This document shows, piece by piece, positions 24,848 to 32,279 of a DNA stretch of 34,121 nt. Where the stretch lies: assembly GCF_027531905.1 (NCBI RefSeq), contig NZ_JAPZSU010000046.1, positions 1 through 34,121 of the forward strand, in the 5' to 3' direction. This DNA is from Flavobacterium sp. GTDB lineage: Bacteria > Bacteroidota > Bacteroidia > Flavobacteriales > Flavobacteriaceae. The notes under the pieces were generated by a model. It did no database searches. It saw only the letters and a list, made by a program, of their open reading frames with translations, and was not told where the DNA came from. The translations under genes and the position numbers were made by a program. Positions within the stretch are counted from its first letter, which is position 1; the number at the start of each line of letters is the position of its first letter.

Positions 24848-25917
24848 ATTATCGCTTTCATCAGTCGTTTTCCAATCAAAAATAACACAGCCAAAAAACC
24901 TGCTAAAAATCCACCTAGCACCAATCCCTTTGCTTTACCAAACTTTTCCTTTTTCAACGGTAAAATAGGTCTATCAATCACTTGTATTAATGGCGTTTCT
25001 TTACGTAATGTCACTTTTGCCAACTCTGTTTGTTTAACTAATTCTGTTAATATAGCCGTGTTAGCTTGCACATCCACTTGTCGGCGAGCAGAAGGTGCTC
25101 TACGTACATTCAATGCAGGATTTAGATTGAAGGTATTGTCATTAGCTACGGCTACTCCAGTAATGGCGCCATTCAATTCGCCACGAATGGAATCCGTTTG
25201 ACGAACCAAAATATCCATATTCATTTTGGCTTTCTTGCTTTTGGTGGCTACATAGAAGTCGGAAACGGTTTTGGCCAAATTCTCGCAAAACTGCTTAGCA
25301 AATAGTTCATTTTTATCGTTGACATCGATATTTATAATCGCAATCTTTTTATCCTTTTGCGCTACCGATAAACTCGTTTTGGAGAGCTCATCGTACATCA
25401 CTCCCAAAATACTATCGTGTACTCGGGTGAAATAGGTGCGTTTCACGTTGGGCAAAAACTGAATCTTTTCCAATTTGGGTTTGCCTTCCCATTTGTGACG
25501 CCATTCATTATTTTGGATGTACAGTTCCGCTAAAGTAATCGATTTTCCATCGAAATCGGGTACAGTACTTAACAAAGTCTTTTCAACCATCGCTCGTGAT
25601 TTGAATAGCTCCGTTAAGTTAGACCCCGTAAACATACTACCGCCACCGCCGCCAAGGTCTAATCCTAGGGAACTGGCTAATCCTAAAGCGCTACCAAGAC
25701 CGCCTCCACTCTTTTCATCTTCTAAAGCGAAAGACAAAGTAGCCGTGTAAATGGGTTTCTTTATAAAAGAGTAGGTAAGTCCTAGTACTGCTCCTACAAT
25801 TCCTGCTAATACAATAATTTTCCATTGAGATAGCAAGTAGGCGTACCACTCCTTCCCTTTTTCGAGTAATTCTTTTAACGAGATTTCGTCGGTGTTATTT
25901 TGTATGTTTTCTTCCAT
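24835..25917 (-). CDS. Wzz-type chain-length/co-polymerase protein
   Basis: This 360-residue inner-membrane protein has two membrane segments, at about 34-53 (IIVLAGIVGAVLGLTYSFI) and 332-350 (GLVLGGFLAGFLAVLFLIG), enclosing a periplasmic domain. The second is preceded by the usual Pro-rich stretch (RPILPLKKEKFGK). A glycine/leucine-rich insert (about 70-98) follows the first segment, as in many Bacteroidota members. There is no C-terminal tyrosine-kinase domain, so it is of the Wzz rather than the Wzc fused type. It should set polymer length with Wzy and contact Wza. Its stop and last codons are made of a heptamer array, and another array starts eight bases before its ATG. Confidence 0.85.
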   Translation of the reverse strand: MEENIQNNTDEISLKELLEKGKEWYAYLLSQWKIIVLAGIVGAVLGLTYSFIKKPIYTATLSFALEDEKSGGGLGSALGLASSLGLDLGGGGGSMFTGSNLTELFKSRAMVEKTLLSTVPDFDGKSITLAELYIQNNEWRHKWEGKPKLEKIQFLPNVKRTYFTRVHDSILGVMYDELSKTSLSVAQKDKKIAIINIDVNDKNELFAKQFCENLAKTVSDFYVATKSKKAKMNMDILVRQTDSIRGELNGAITGVAVANDNTFNLNPALNVRRAPSARRQVDVQANTAILTELVKQTELAKVTLRKETPLIQVIDRPILPLKKEKFGKAKGLVLGGFLAGFLAVLFLIGKRLMKAIMSEK

Positions 25918-25924
25918 AATTCCG

Positions 25925-25987
25925 TTTTATCGGTTTTCGGGTTTCAGTTATCCGTTTTGGGGTTTCCATTATAAGTTAACGGTTAAC
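25925..25987. repeat. Heptamer array next to the wzz start codon
   Basis: Nine units keep register: ttttatc, ggttttc, gggtttc, agttatc, cgttttg, gggtttc, cattata, agttaac, ggttaac. The array begins 8 nt upstream of the wzz ATG, so it forms the translated leader's last part. Confidence 0.7.
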
Positions 25988-26055
25988 TCTTTAGTTGACT
26001 AAATAATTAAATACTAACTAATACAACTTAAATCTATTTTTTACTAGTATTGCTT

Positions 26056-26098
26056 AGTACTAAACCCTACACACTCTGGCTGTGTGCTACTTTAGGAC
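26056..26098 (-). other. Leader hairpin of the wzz transcript
   Basis: On the minus strand ACACA pairs with TGTGT across a 7-nt loop and CTAAA with TTTAG outside it. It lies at the expected start of the transcript from the promoter at 26104-26134. Role unknown. Confidence 0.35.
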
Positions 26099-26103
26099 CG
26101 GTA

Positions 26104-26134
26104 CAAAACTAAAACTTGTAAACTTTATCTTCAA
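26104..26134 (-). promoter_or_regulatory. Candidate promoter for wzz (TTG-N20-TAGTTTTG)
   Basis: TTG (26132-26134) and TAGTTTTG (26104-26111) are separated by 20 nt, which fits the Flavobacterium/Bacteroides pattern TTG-N17-23-TAnnTTTG. It is the only site in the window where I found both elements at the right spacing. The transcript would start about 180 nt before the wzz ATG. The TTG lies within the first heptamer of the array at 26131. Confidence 0.55.
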
Positions 26135-26256
26135 TTCTAACTTCTACTATCTGCTTTCTTGACTCTTTTTTCTTGAATCTTTTTTCTTGAATCTGCCTTC
26201 TCAAATCTGCCTTCTTGACTCTTCTTTCTTGACTCTTTTCTCTTCAATCTGCCTTC
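26131..26256. repeat. Heptamer array, 18 units
   Basis: Eighteen units in register end mostly in tc: tcaattc, taacttc, tactatc, tgctttc, ttgactc, ttttttc, ttgaatc, ttttttc, ttgaatc, tgccttc, tcaaatc, tgccttc, ttgactc, ttctttc, ttgactc, ttttctc, ttcaatc, tgccttc. Pairs of units form a 14-nt higher-order repeat. A looser octamer block (gattaacc, gattaaac, agttcaac, aattaaac) follows at 26389-26420. Confidence 0.8.
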
Positions 26257-26466
26257 TATTTCTAACCACAAGGAACGCAAAGTAGTACCTACTAACAAAA
26301 GCGTCTCGACTGTACTTCAATTTCGCTCCGTATAAACTGTACGACGTGAAAAAGTTGGTTAACGATTTTAAAGTTTAAAACACTAAGCGATTAACCGATT
26401 AAACAGTTCAACAATTAAACGCTAAACGATTAAACAGAACCCCAATTAACCCTCAAGCTTTTCATT

Positions 26467-26489
26467 CCCCCTTCGGGGGCTAGGGGGAT
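26467..26489. repeat. GC-rich spacer element, copy 3
   Basis: cccccttcgggggctagggg begins just past the Wza stop codon (26499) in the direction of transcription. It can fold (CCCCC-GAA-GGGGG on the minus strand) but is not followed by a T-tract. Copies are at 23484-23506 and, less well kept, 5113-5135. Confidence 0.6.
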
Positions 26490-26498
26490 TGGGCGCTT

Positions 26499-28931
26499 TT
26501 ACTTAAACGCCGTTACAATCAACAACGCCAAACTACTGATCACACTACCGATACTCACCCATTCTCCAGTCGTCATTTTCTTGGTTTCAGGTTTCTCCGG
26601 CACTATAATTTGGGAACCTGGCAATACTTTTGGATAGGTTCTAAAAAACAAGAATTGACCAGTAACAGCTGCTTTTCCATTGGGATAAATCACGTAAGCT
26701 TTTTTTCTCCAAGCTTTAGCATCTGTGCCACCTACGGCATCTAAATAATAAGCGAATCCACGTCCTTTTTCAAAAGGAATTTCCGAAGTCAACAGCACAT
26801 TCCCTGTCACTTTAACACTTTCACTTAAATAAGACACTTCAATCTCATCCTCTGGCAACAAGGTAACATTGGAGGTACTTGTTGGTTTTTTAAGTATTGC
26901 TTTCCAATCCACTGGAATGGTAGCAAACTTCAACTCTTCTTTTAATTTGGTTTCTAATTTAGTTTGGATGCTATCTTTTTTACCCAAATTCAAATTGATG
27001 TTTTCTAAATCTTCGATTTGTTTCGCTTGAATCGGTCGTTTGATTTTTACACCATTAGGATCGGCTAGAGACGACAAGCCACCCGCACGCTGTATAATGT
27101 CGTATATCTTTTCTCTCTTTTGTACCAAAACATATTTCCCTGTATAACTAACAGCCCCTTTTACGGTTACTTGTAGCGGTTTTTCATAAACGGCTACTCT
27201 GCGGATGTTGATCACATCAAAAGGGCGTAGTTGAAAATTTTTCAATTGCTCATTCGAATCGGTAGTGATTTCAAAATCAAATAAGGTTACCCGATTGGAA
27301 GAAGTAACATCTTCTGTTTCTGATTTGATCATTCGGGCAATCTCAACTCGTTTAGAAGCAGCGCCTGTAAGACCACCCGCTTGAACAATGACATCATTCA
27401 GGGATAAGTTATCAAAATAGTCATAGGTTCCAGGTTTCTTCACTTCTCCATCAATACTAATTGTATATTCTTCTCTAAAATCTAAAATAGAATACACGGT
27501 AACTATATCTTCTTTTTGTAAAGCAATATTCGATAAAGCGTCACCCGATAGCGCTTTCCCCAAATCGACATTCACCATTTCGGTAGTCAAATCCGTTTTT
27601 AAACGCACAATGGTTGCGCGCTTTTTATAGGCATCTTCTTTTAATCCATCCGCTTGCGTGATCAAATCTGCTATACGCATGCCATTGTAGTAGGAATAGG
27701 TATCTGGTCTGAAAACGGCTCCTTCAATTTTGATACGATTCTCAAAACGATTTAAAATTTTGGTCACCTTAAAAACATCACCCGCCAAAGGTTTGTAAGT
27801 AGAAAACTCATTCGATTTTACATCTTTAACCTTAAATTCTTTGCTTGTTTTTTGCAAAACATTAACCGAGGCTGTGTAGGCCAAATCCGTAAATCCTGAA
27901 GCAAAACGCAACAAATCACTAAACGATTCTCCTGCTTTCAATTCAAAAATCCCAGGTCGTTTCACTTCTCCTTCGATCGTAACGCGTTTGGTATAAGCTG
28001 GAATACGAATCACGTCATTGTCTTTTAGTCCAATATTATCCGATTGATTCCCATTGACCAAAAAACGATAAATATCTATATTTCGGTATACTTTATTATT
28101 ACGGATCAATTCGATGTTTCTGTAGCTGCCGTTTTTAGAAGGGCCTCCTCCTAAATACAAGGCATTATAAACAGTCGCCAAAGAAGAAACAGAGTAATTA
28201 CCCGGTTGCTTACTACCAATCAAGGTGACTTTAATCGTACGAATACGGCTCAAGCTAACCCCTACTTGCGATTGACCTGAAGCAACAGTACTATACACTC
28301 TTGCAATGGCAGCACGGATTTTTTGAGTCGCGGCCTCTATCGTCAGACCCGAAACCGCAATTTGTCCAACATATTGTATACTCACTTTCCCTTCTACAGA
28401 TACAGGAATACTAGCATTAAATTCTTGAATACCGTAGACACTCACTTGCAATTCATCGCCAGGTCCTAAAACATAATTTACTGGAGTAGCTAACTTTAAA
28501 TCCGGTTCAAAATTCAAGGTCGGATTATCAAACAATTCCGAACCAAAAACCAAGGCATTTAGCGTGTCCTTAACTTTTTTATTAGCATATTCTTCTTGCT
28601 CTCTAAGTTCACCTTTTTTGTATTTATCTTTATTCTTCTCTAGCTCTTCTTTTTTTATCGGCTCTTTTCCACCATCGATGGCCTTCAAACGGGTTTTCAA
28701 TTTAGCAAATTCTCCAGACGACATCCCTTTGGCTATTGCCATTGGCTCTGCTTGTTCAATAGTTACATTGTTCGCTTGCAATTGCCCCTTGATTTTTGCA
28801 ATTTCCGCATCAGTCAAATAATCGACTTTCAAAGTACTTAAATCCTGACTTTTCATTAAATCCTGTGCAAACAGTCCTGATGACTGCAAAAAAGCGAATA
28901 CAACAACAAAAGCAATTAGTATTTTTTTCAT
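26499..28931 (-). CDS. wza: Polysaccharide export outer-membrane protein with SLBB repeats (Wza-like)
   Basis: This 810-residue secreted protein starts with a signal peptide (KKILIAFVVVFAFLQSSGLFA) without a lipobox. A charged, probably helical stretch covers about 75-125. The Poly_export domain begins near residue 150 (YVLGPGDELQVSVYGIQEF) and is followed by about six SLBB-type units (for example VTIEGEVKRPGIFEL, IKIEGAVFRPDTYSY, ISIDGEVKKPGTYDY, VTVKGAVSYTGKYVL, VKVTGNVLLTSEIPF). A hydrophobic C-terminal segment (IGSVISSLALLIVTAF) ends it. It is about twice the length of E. coli Wza, as is usual in Bacteroidota. It should form the outer-membrane exit for the polymer together with the Wzz protein encoded next. 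Confidence 0.93.
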   Translation of the reverse strand: MKKILIAFVVVFAFLQSSGLFAQDLMKSQDLSTLKVDYLTDAEIAKIKGQLQANNVTIEQAEPMAIAKGMSSGEFAKLKTRLKAIDGGKEPIKKEELEKNKDKYKKGELREQEEYANKKVKDTLNALVFGSELFDNPTLNFEPDLKLATPVNYVLGPGDELQVSVYGIQEFNASIPVSVEGKVSIQYVGQIAVSGLTIEAATQKIRAAIARVYSTVASGQSQVGVSLSRIRTIKVTLIGSKQPGNYSVSSLATVYNALYLGGGPSKNGSYRNIELIRNNKVYRNIDIYRFLVNGNQSDNIGLKDNDVIRIPAYTKRVTIEGEVKRPGIFELKAGESFSDLLRFASGFTDLAYTASVNVLQKTSKEFKVKDVKSNEFSTYKPLAGDVFKVTKILNRFENRIKIEGAVFRPDTYSYYNGMRIADLITQADGLKEDAYKKRATIVRLKTDLTTEMVNVDLGKALSGDALSNIALQKEDIVTVYSILDFREEYTISIDGEVKKPGTYDYFDNLSLNDVIVQAGGLTGAASKRVEIARMIKSETEDVTSSNRVTLFDFEITTDSNEQLKNFQLRPFDVINIRRVAVYEKPLQVTVKGAVSYTGKYVLVQKREKIYDIIQRAGGLSSLADPNGVKIKRPIQAKQIEDLENINLNLGKKDSIQTKLETKLKEELKFATIPVDWKAILKKPTSTSNVTLLPEDEIEVSYLSESVKVTGNVLLTSEIPFEKGRGFAYYLDAVGGTDAKAWRKKAYVIYPNGKAAVTGQFLFFRTYPKVLPGSQIIVPEKPETKKMTTGEWVSIGSVISSLALLIVTAFK

Positions 28932-29270
28932 ATTTTAGAATGTATTTATTCCAGCCTTTAATCGACTGCTATAAGAATAGTTTTCTGTTCTCTGTTTTCT
29001 TTTACCTGTTCTTATTTACTATAGTACTAAACTCTCACTTCTCACCGCCACCCTCAATGTCATTATGTTAAGAAATTTTAGATTTAAGATTAACGATTCT
29101 TGATCGGAGCGGCAGCGAACTGGCGAAACATTTTAGATTTTGGAGCAATTGAGTAAAAATTATATGATTTTCAACATCTTAAATATCAGCAATCAAAAAT
29201 CAGCAATTAAATTATTGATTATTCCTTAACTTAATGACATTACCGTCACCCTGAACCTGTCGAAGGGCTC

Positions 29271-29340
29271 ACTCCTCACATTTTACTCCTCCCATCTCAC
29301 TTCTCACATCTCACTTCTCACTTCTCCCATCTGACTTCTT
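29271..29340. repeat. Heptamer array, 10 units
   Basis: Units actcctc, acatttt, actcctc, ccatctc, acttctc, acatctc, acttctc, acttctc, ccatctg and acttctt keep register throughout. Confidence 0.75.
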
Positions 29341-29394
29341 CCCACGGCTTCGCCACTGTGAGTCCCATTAAAGACTCCCTATTTAAATTTTTTG

Positions 29395-29402
29395 CAAATT
29401 TA
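29395..29402 (-). promoter_or_regulatory. Candidate -7 box (TAAATTTG) in the wza leader
   Basis: TAAATTTG fits TAnnTTTG, and a transcript from it would have a leader of about 455 nt before wza. No TTG lies at the right distance. A weak GAGTC/GACTC hairpin follows just downstream. Confidence 0.35.
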
Positions 29403-29465
29403 AGACAAATAAACAAGAATTATAGGCTTATTTAAAACTTAAATATTGACTTTTTTTATTGCCTT

Positions 29466-29617
29466 AGTCGTTAATTGGTTAACTGATTTGCGATTGAATT
29501 GTTAAATTGTTTAACTGTTTAACTGTTTAATCGTTTAATCGTTTAACTGATTCGTAGTTTATTCATTTAATCGTTTAACTGATTCGTAGTTTAACTGATT
29601 CAAGCACTTAATTGATT
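29466..29617. repeat. Octamer array, 19 units
   Basis: Units such as attggtta, attgttta, actgttta, atcgttta, actgattc and gtagttta follow in an unbroken 8-nt register for about 150 bp. A second octamer block at 29712-29759 (aactacta, accgacta, cacgaata, aactatta, accgatta, cacgaata) forms a 24-bp higher-order repeat before the upxY stop. Confidence 0.75.
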
Positions 29618-29711
29618 ACCTTAATTATTGGTGAGCTTTTTAATCATCTAACTTTACACCCAATTAACGGCCTACAATTATGCAATTAAACTATATACAA
29701 TTAAACATATA

Positions 29712-29759
29712 AACTACTAACCGACTACACGAATAAACTATTAACCGATTACACGAATA
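29712..29759. repeat. Octamer array, two 24-bp higher-order units
   Basis: Six octamers arranged as two copies of a 24-bp block ending in cacgaata. It finishes about 12 bp from the upxY stop codon. Confidence 0.7.
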
Positions 29760-29770
29760 AACTTCAAAAA

Positions 29771-30241
29771 TTACGCTTTCTTCTTTGCTACTTTCAGCAC
29801 ACAACCCAAAGCTTCTAACACCAAAACATAAATAGAAGCTTTAACTTCTTGCACTACCGCTATATGATCTTTAAAAACGCCCTGTTCTAACACCACTCGA
29901 TCTCCGGGTTGCCAACTAGCCAGCTCCACTTCAAAAGCATCGGGCTCCGACAGCCATTGCCGAATGGAATGAATCTCCTGATCCCTAACAAGAGCAGGCT
30001 TACCTAACCAAAACAAATAGCGAACCACGCCAGTAACGCTAAAAACAGCATTTCTATTATTTTCCGCCAATTGCACAAAAACATAGGAAGAAAACAAAGG
30101 CACTACCACCTTTTTTTTACGATCACTCCATTGTTGTACCTTGACCACAGTAGGACAATAAGCCGTAATACCAATTTCACTAAGCCTTTCAGCTACTTTC
30201 TTCTCCCATTTGGGCTTTGTATAGAGTACGTACCAGTTCAT
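29771..30241 (-). CDS. UpxY-family transcription antiterminator (NusG-like)
   Basis: This 156-residue NusG paralogue has an NGN domain ([18 protein letters not shown], then [25 protein letters not shown] and [17 protein letters not shown]) and a short KOW-like C-terminal part (about 108-156, [21 protein letters not shown]). UpxY proteins of Bacteroides promote read-through of their own capsule operon by acting on its leader; the same role here for the wza-manC operon is inferred from position. The ATG follows a run of A residues and then, within 10-20 bp, a 25-copy GGGTGTT-type array, which must lie in its leader or promoter. Confidence 0.9.
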   Translation of the reverse strand: MNWYVLYTKPKWEKKVAERLSEIGITAYCPTVVKVQQWSDRKKKVVVPLFSSYVFVQLAENNRNAVFSVTGVVRYLFWLGKPALVRDQEIHSIRQWLSEPDAFEVELASWQPGDRVVLEQGVFKDHIAVVQEVKASIYVLVLEALGCVLKVAKKKA

Positions 30242-30257
30242 TTTTTTTTCAGGTATT

Positions 30258-30432
30258 GGGTGTTGGGTGTTGGGTATTGGGTGTTGGGTATTGGGTGTTG
30301 GGTATTGGGTGTTGGGTATTGGGTGTTGGGTAATGGGTGTTAGGTAATGGGTGTTAGGTAATGGGTGTTAGGTAATGGGTGTTAGGTAATGGGTGTTGGG
30401 TGATGGGTGTTGGGTGATGGGTGATGGGTGTT
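30258..30432. repeat. 25-copy heptamer array (gggtgtt type) before upxY
   Basis: Twenty-five full 7-nt units (175 bp) begin 17 bp upstream of the upxY ATG, after a partial unit at 30252. gggtgtt alternates with gggtatt (first part), then with aggtaat (middle), then with gggtgat (far part), so 14-nt blocks have spread in zones. The plus strand carries runs of GGG every 7 nt, with 4-nt loops, in the first and last parts, a classical G-quadruplex pattern; the plus strand is the template for upxY. The middle zone is interrupted by AGG units. Confidence 0.9.
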
Positions 30433-30492
30433 GGTTTAAGCAACATATTCAATTAAATCGATTACTAAAAAACGTCAAATCACTAATCCTTT

Positions 30493-30604
30493 CTAACTAT
30501 TAACGTCTAATAATTCACTTTTCACTTCTAACAATTCACTATTCACTTCTAACTATTCACTTTTCACTTTTCACTTTTCACTTCTAACCATTCACTTTTC
30601 ACTA
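30493..30604. repeat. Heptamer array (ttcactt/ctaacta), 16 units, at the rfbB stop
   Basis: Sixteen units in register, mainly ttcactt with interspersed ctaacta, ctaacaa and ctaacca. The array ends one base from the rfbB stop codon (30606-30608). Confidence 0.8.
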
Positions 30605-30605
30605 C

Positions 30606-31652
30606 CTACAAATACTGCTTTTCGTAATACGAAGCATACGCCCCTGAAGTCACGCTATTCAACCACTCCTGATTACCCAAATACCAATCTATGGTTTGCT
30701 CCAGTCCTTCTTCGAAAGTAACCGAAGGGGTCCAACCCAATTCTTGGTTAATTTTACCAGCATCGATAGCATAGCGTAAATCATGCCCTGGACGATCTTT
30801 TACATAAGTAATTAACCCTTGAGAAGTACCTTCTGGGCGACCTAATTTTTCATCCATGATGCGACAAAGCACTTTCACCAAGTCAATATTTTTCCATTCA
30901 TTAAAGCCACCAATATTGTACGTTTCATGATTCTTTCCTTTATGGAAAACCAAATCAATAGCTACAGCGTGATCTTTCACGAACAACCAATCCCTCGTAT
31001 AATTCCCATCACCATATACAGGCAAAGGTTTATTTTGAATAATATTATTGATAAAAAGTGGAATCAATTTTTCAGGAAAATGATACGGCCCGTAATTGTT
31101 CGAACAATTCGTCAGTACATAAGGCAATCCATACGTTTCTCCATAAGCACGCACAAAGTGATCCGAACTCGCTTTCGAAGCAGAATAAGGTGAATTAGGA
31201 TCATAAGAAGTGGTCTCGGTAAAAAGTCCTTCGGCTCCTAAAGTACCATATACCTCATCAGTAGAAATATGATAAAAACGTTTCCCTTCAAAAGCATCCT
31301 TCCACTGATTTTTAGCGGCATTCAATAAAATCATGGTGCCAAAAACATTGGTTTTCACAAAAGCCAAAGGATCCGTAATTGAACGATCCACGTGCGATTC
31401 TGCTGCCAAATGCAAAACGCCTTCAAATTGATGCGTAGCAAATAATTCGTTGATAAAAGTTTCATCGGTGATATCCCCTTTTACGAAAGTATAATTCGGT
31501 GCTTTTTCAATATCCTTAATATTCTCCAGATTCCCAGCATACGTCAAGGCATCTAAATTAAAAATATGATACTCTGGATAAGTAGTCACAAATCGACGCA
31601 CCACATGCGACCCAATAAATCCAGCACCACCAGTAATCAATATTTTTTTCAT
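30606..31652 (-). CDS. rfbB: dTDP-glucose 4,6-dehydratase
   Basis: It converts dTDP-glucose to dTDP-4-keto-6-deoxyglucose. This 348-residue extended SDR has GGAGFIGS (8-15), STDEVYG with Thr131-Asp132-Glu133, and the catalytic YSASK (Tyr156, Lys160), plus NNYGPYHFPEKLIPL and GDGNYTRDWLFV, all typical of RmlB. Thymidylyltransferase rfbA and reductase rfbD are absent from the window, and rfbC is 30 kb downstream, so the usual rfbABCD cluster is split. A heptamer array abuts its stop codon and another (ttacttt) lies 29 bp before its start. Confidence 0.97.
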   Translation of the reverse strand: MKKILITGGAGFIGSHVVRRFVTTYPEYHIFNLDALTYAGNLENIKDIEKAPNYTFVKGDITDETFINELFATHQFEGVLHLAAESHVDRSITDPLAFVKTNVFGTMILLNAAKNQWKDAFEGKRFYHISTDEVYGTLGAEGLFTETTSYDPNSPYSASKASSDHFVRAYGETYGLPYVLTNCSNNYGPYHFPEKLIPLFINNIIQNKPLPVYGDGNYTRDWLFVKDHAVAIDLVFHKGKNHETYNIGGFNEWKNIDLVKVLCRIMDEKLGRPEGTSQGLITYVKDRPGHDLRYAIDAGKINQELGWTPSVTFEEGLEQTIDWYLGNQEWLNSVTSGAYASYYEKQYL

Positions 31653-31680
31653 TTTTTATCTAGTTTTATCTTTAGAAGTA

Positions 31681-31715
31681 TTACTTTTTACTTTTTACTT
31701 TTTACTTTTTACTTT
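31681..31715. repeat. Heptamer array ttacttt, 5 exact units, before rfbB
   Basis: Five identical ttacttt units lie 29-63 bp upstream of the rfbB ATG, where a promoter or leader would be. Four octamers (gtttaacc, gttaaatc, gttgaatt, gttcaatc) follow at 31727-31758. Because these units are identical, this array looks younger or more labile than most others. Confidence 0.8.
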
Positions 31716-31873
31716 TTATTTATTTGGTTTAACCGTTAAATCGTTGAATTGTTCAATCGCATTTTAGAGTAATCCCTCACCTATAAACTTTCAATCACCC
31801 CCAATTAACCCTCAAAATTAAATCCTAGCGCCCCTTGCTTACTCTTTGTGCACTTTGCGGTTCAACCTCCACC

Positions 31874-31943
31874 AAAACAAAACCCAAAACCCAAGACCCA
31901 CAACTCACATCTCATTTCTCACAACCGACAACCCAGTACCCAC
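31874..31943. repeat. Heptamer array entering the regulator remnant
   Basis: Ten units in register: aaaacaa, aacccaa, aacccaa, gacccac, aactcac, atctcat, ttctcac, aaccgac, aacccag, tacccac. The last 32 bases lie inside the open frame of the remnant and encode its final residues and stop. Confidence 0.7.
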
Positions 31944-32241
31944 CAGTCTTTGGTGCGCCTCTGAATTCAATTTTATGCTCATCCTTTAATTGCTTTACCC
32001 AACGTTCTACGGTTCGTTTTGGAACTTCGAAATGATTCATTAAAAATAAAACATTAACTCCCGGGTTCTTTTCAATAAAACTAAAAATCGCTTTTGAATC
32101 TACATTTACTACATCAACCGTTTCTAAATTTACACCGCCATTTACACCGCCATATACACCGCCATCAATAGTTTCAGGAACTTTAGCGTAAACCGTCACT
32201 TGAAAACCATTCGGGAGTGACTCAAAAACAGGAGCTGATAA
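31912..32241 (-). pseudogene. C-terminal remnant of an AlbA/RecG-like (COG2865) regulator
   Basis: The open frame encodes the end of a GHKL-type ATPase region (APVFE, then GFQVTVYAKVPE), a GGVYGGVNGGVN linker and a winged-helix tail (NVLFLMNHFEVPKRTVERWVKQL). This is the tail of a protein related to the complete one at 5155, but with a different linker, so not a copy of it. The AlbA and most of the ATPase part are missing: upstream the frame runs into a heptamer array and then directly into the stop codon of the dehydrogenase gene, in the same frame. A 95-residue product from GTG at 32199 is formally possible, but no leader supports it. Decay product is the better reading. Confidence 0.65.
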
Positions 32242-32244
32242 ACC

Positions 32245-32279
32245 GACAACTGATAACCGACAACCGATAACTCACAACT
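32245..32279. repeat. Heptamer array crossing the dehydrogenase stop codon
   Basis: Units gacaact, gataacc, gacaacc, gataact and cacaact keep register, and a preceding gataaacc has one extra base. The last unit contains the stop and final codons of the dehydrogenase gene. Confidence 0.7.

Larger units (their letters stand above)
28932..29770. other. Long spacer/leader between upxY and wza
   Basis: This 839-bp gap holds heptamer (29271-29340) and octamer (29466-29617, 29712-29759) arrays, a -7 box candidate (29395-29402) and the word gtcaccctgaacctgtcgaagg (29245), a type of spacer repeat seen in many bacteria. A long untranslated leader between an UpxY gene and its operon is where antitermination would act, but I see no obvious recognition element. 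Confidence 0.55.
30242..30605. other. Spacer between rfbB and upxY, almost all repeats
   Basis: Of these 364 bp about 290 belong to two heptamer arrays (30258-30432 and 30493-30604). Only about 60 bp between them (30433-30492) are not repetitive and could hold the upxY promoter; no TAnnTTTG box is present there. Confidence 0.6.

Noticed and set aside
29245..29267. Regulatory site gtcaccctgaacctgtcgaa
   Set aside because: It matches a word I know as a common spacer repeat in many bacteria, so it gives no evidence for control of wza.
30071..30343. Plus-strand frame with repeated YWVLGVG-type residues
   Set aside because: It is the translation of the 7-nt array (seven residues per 21 nt) joined to the antisense of upxY. 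It has no leader and no family.
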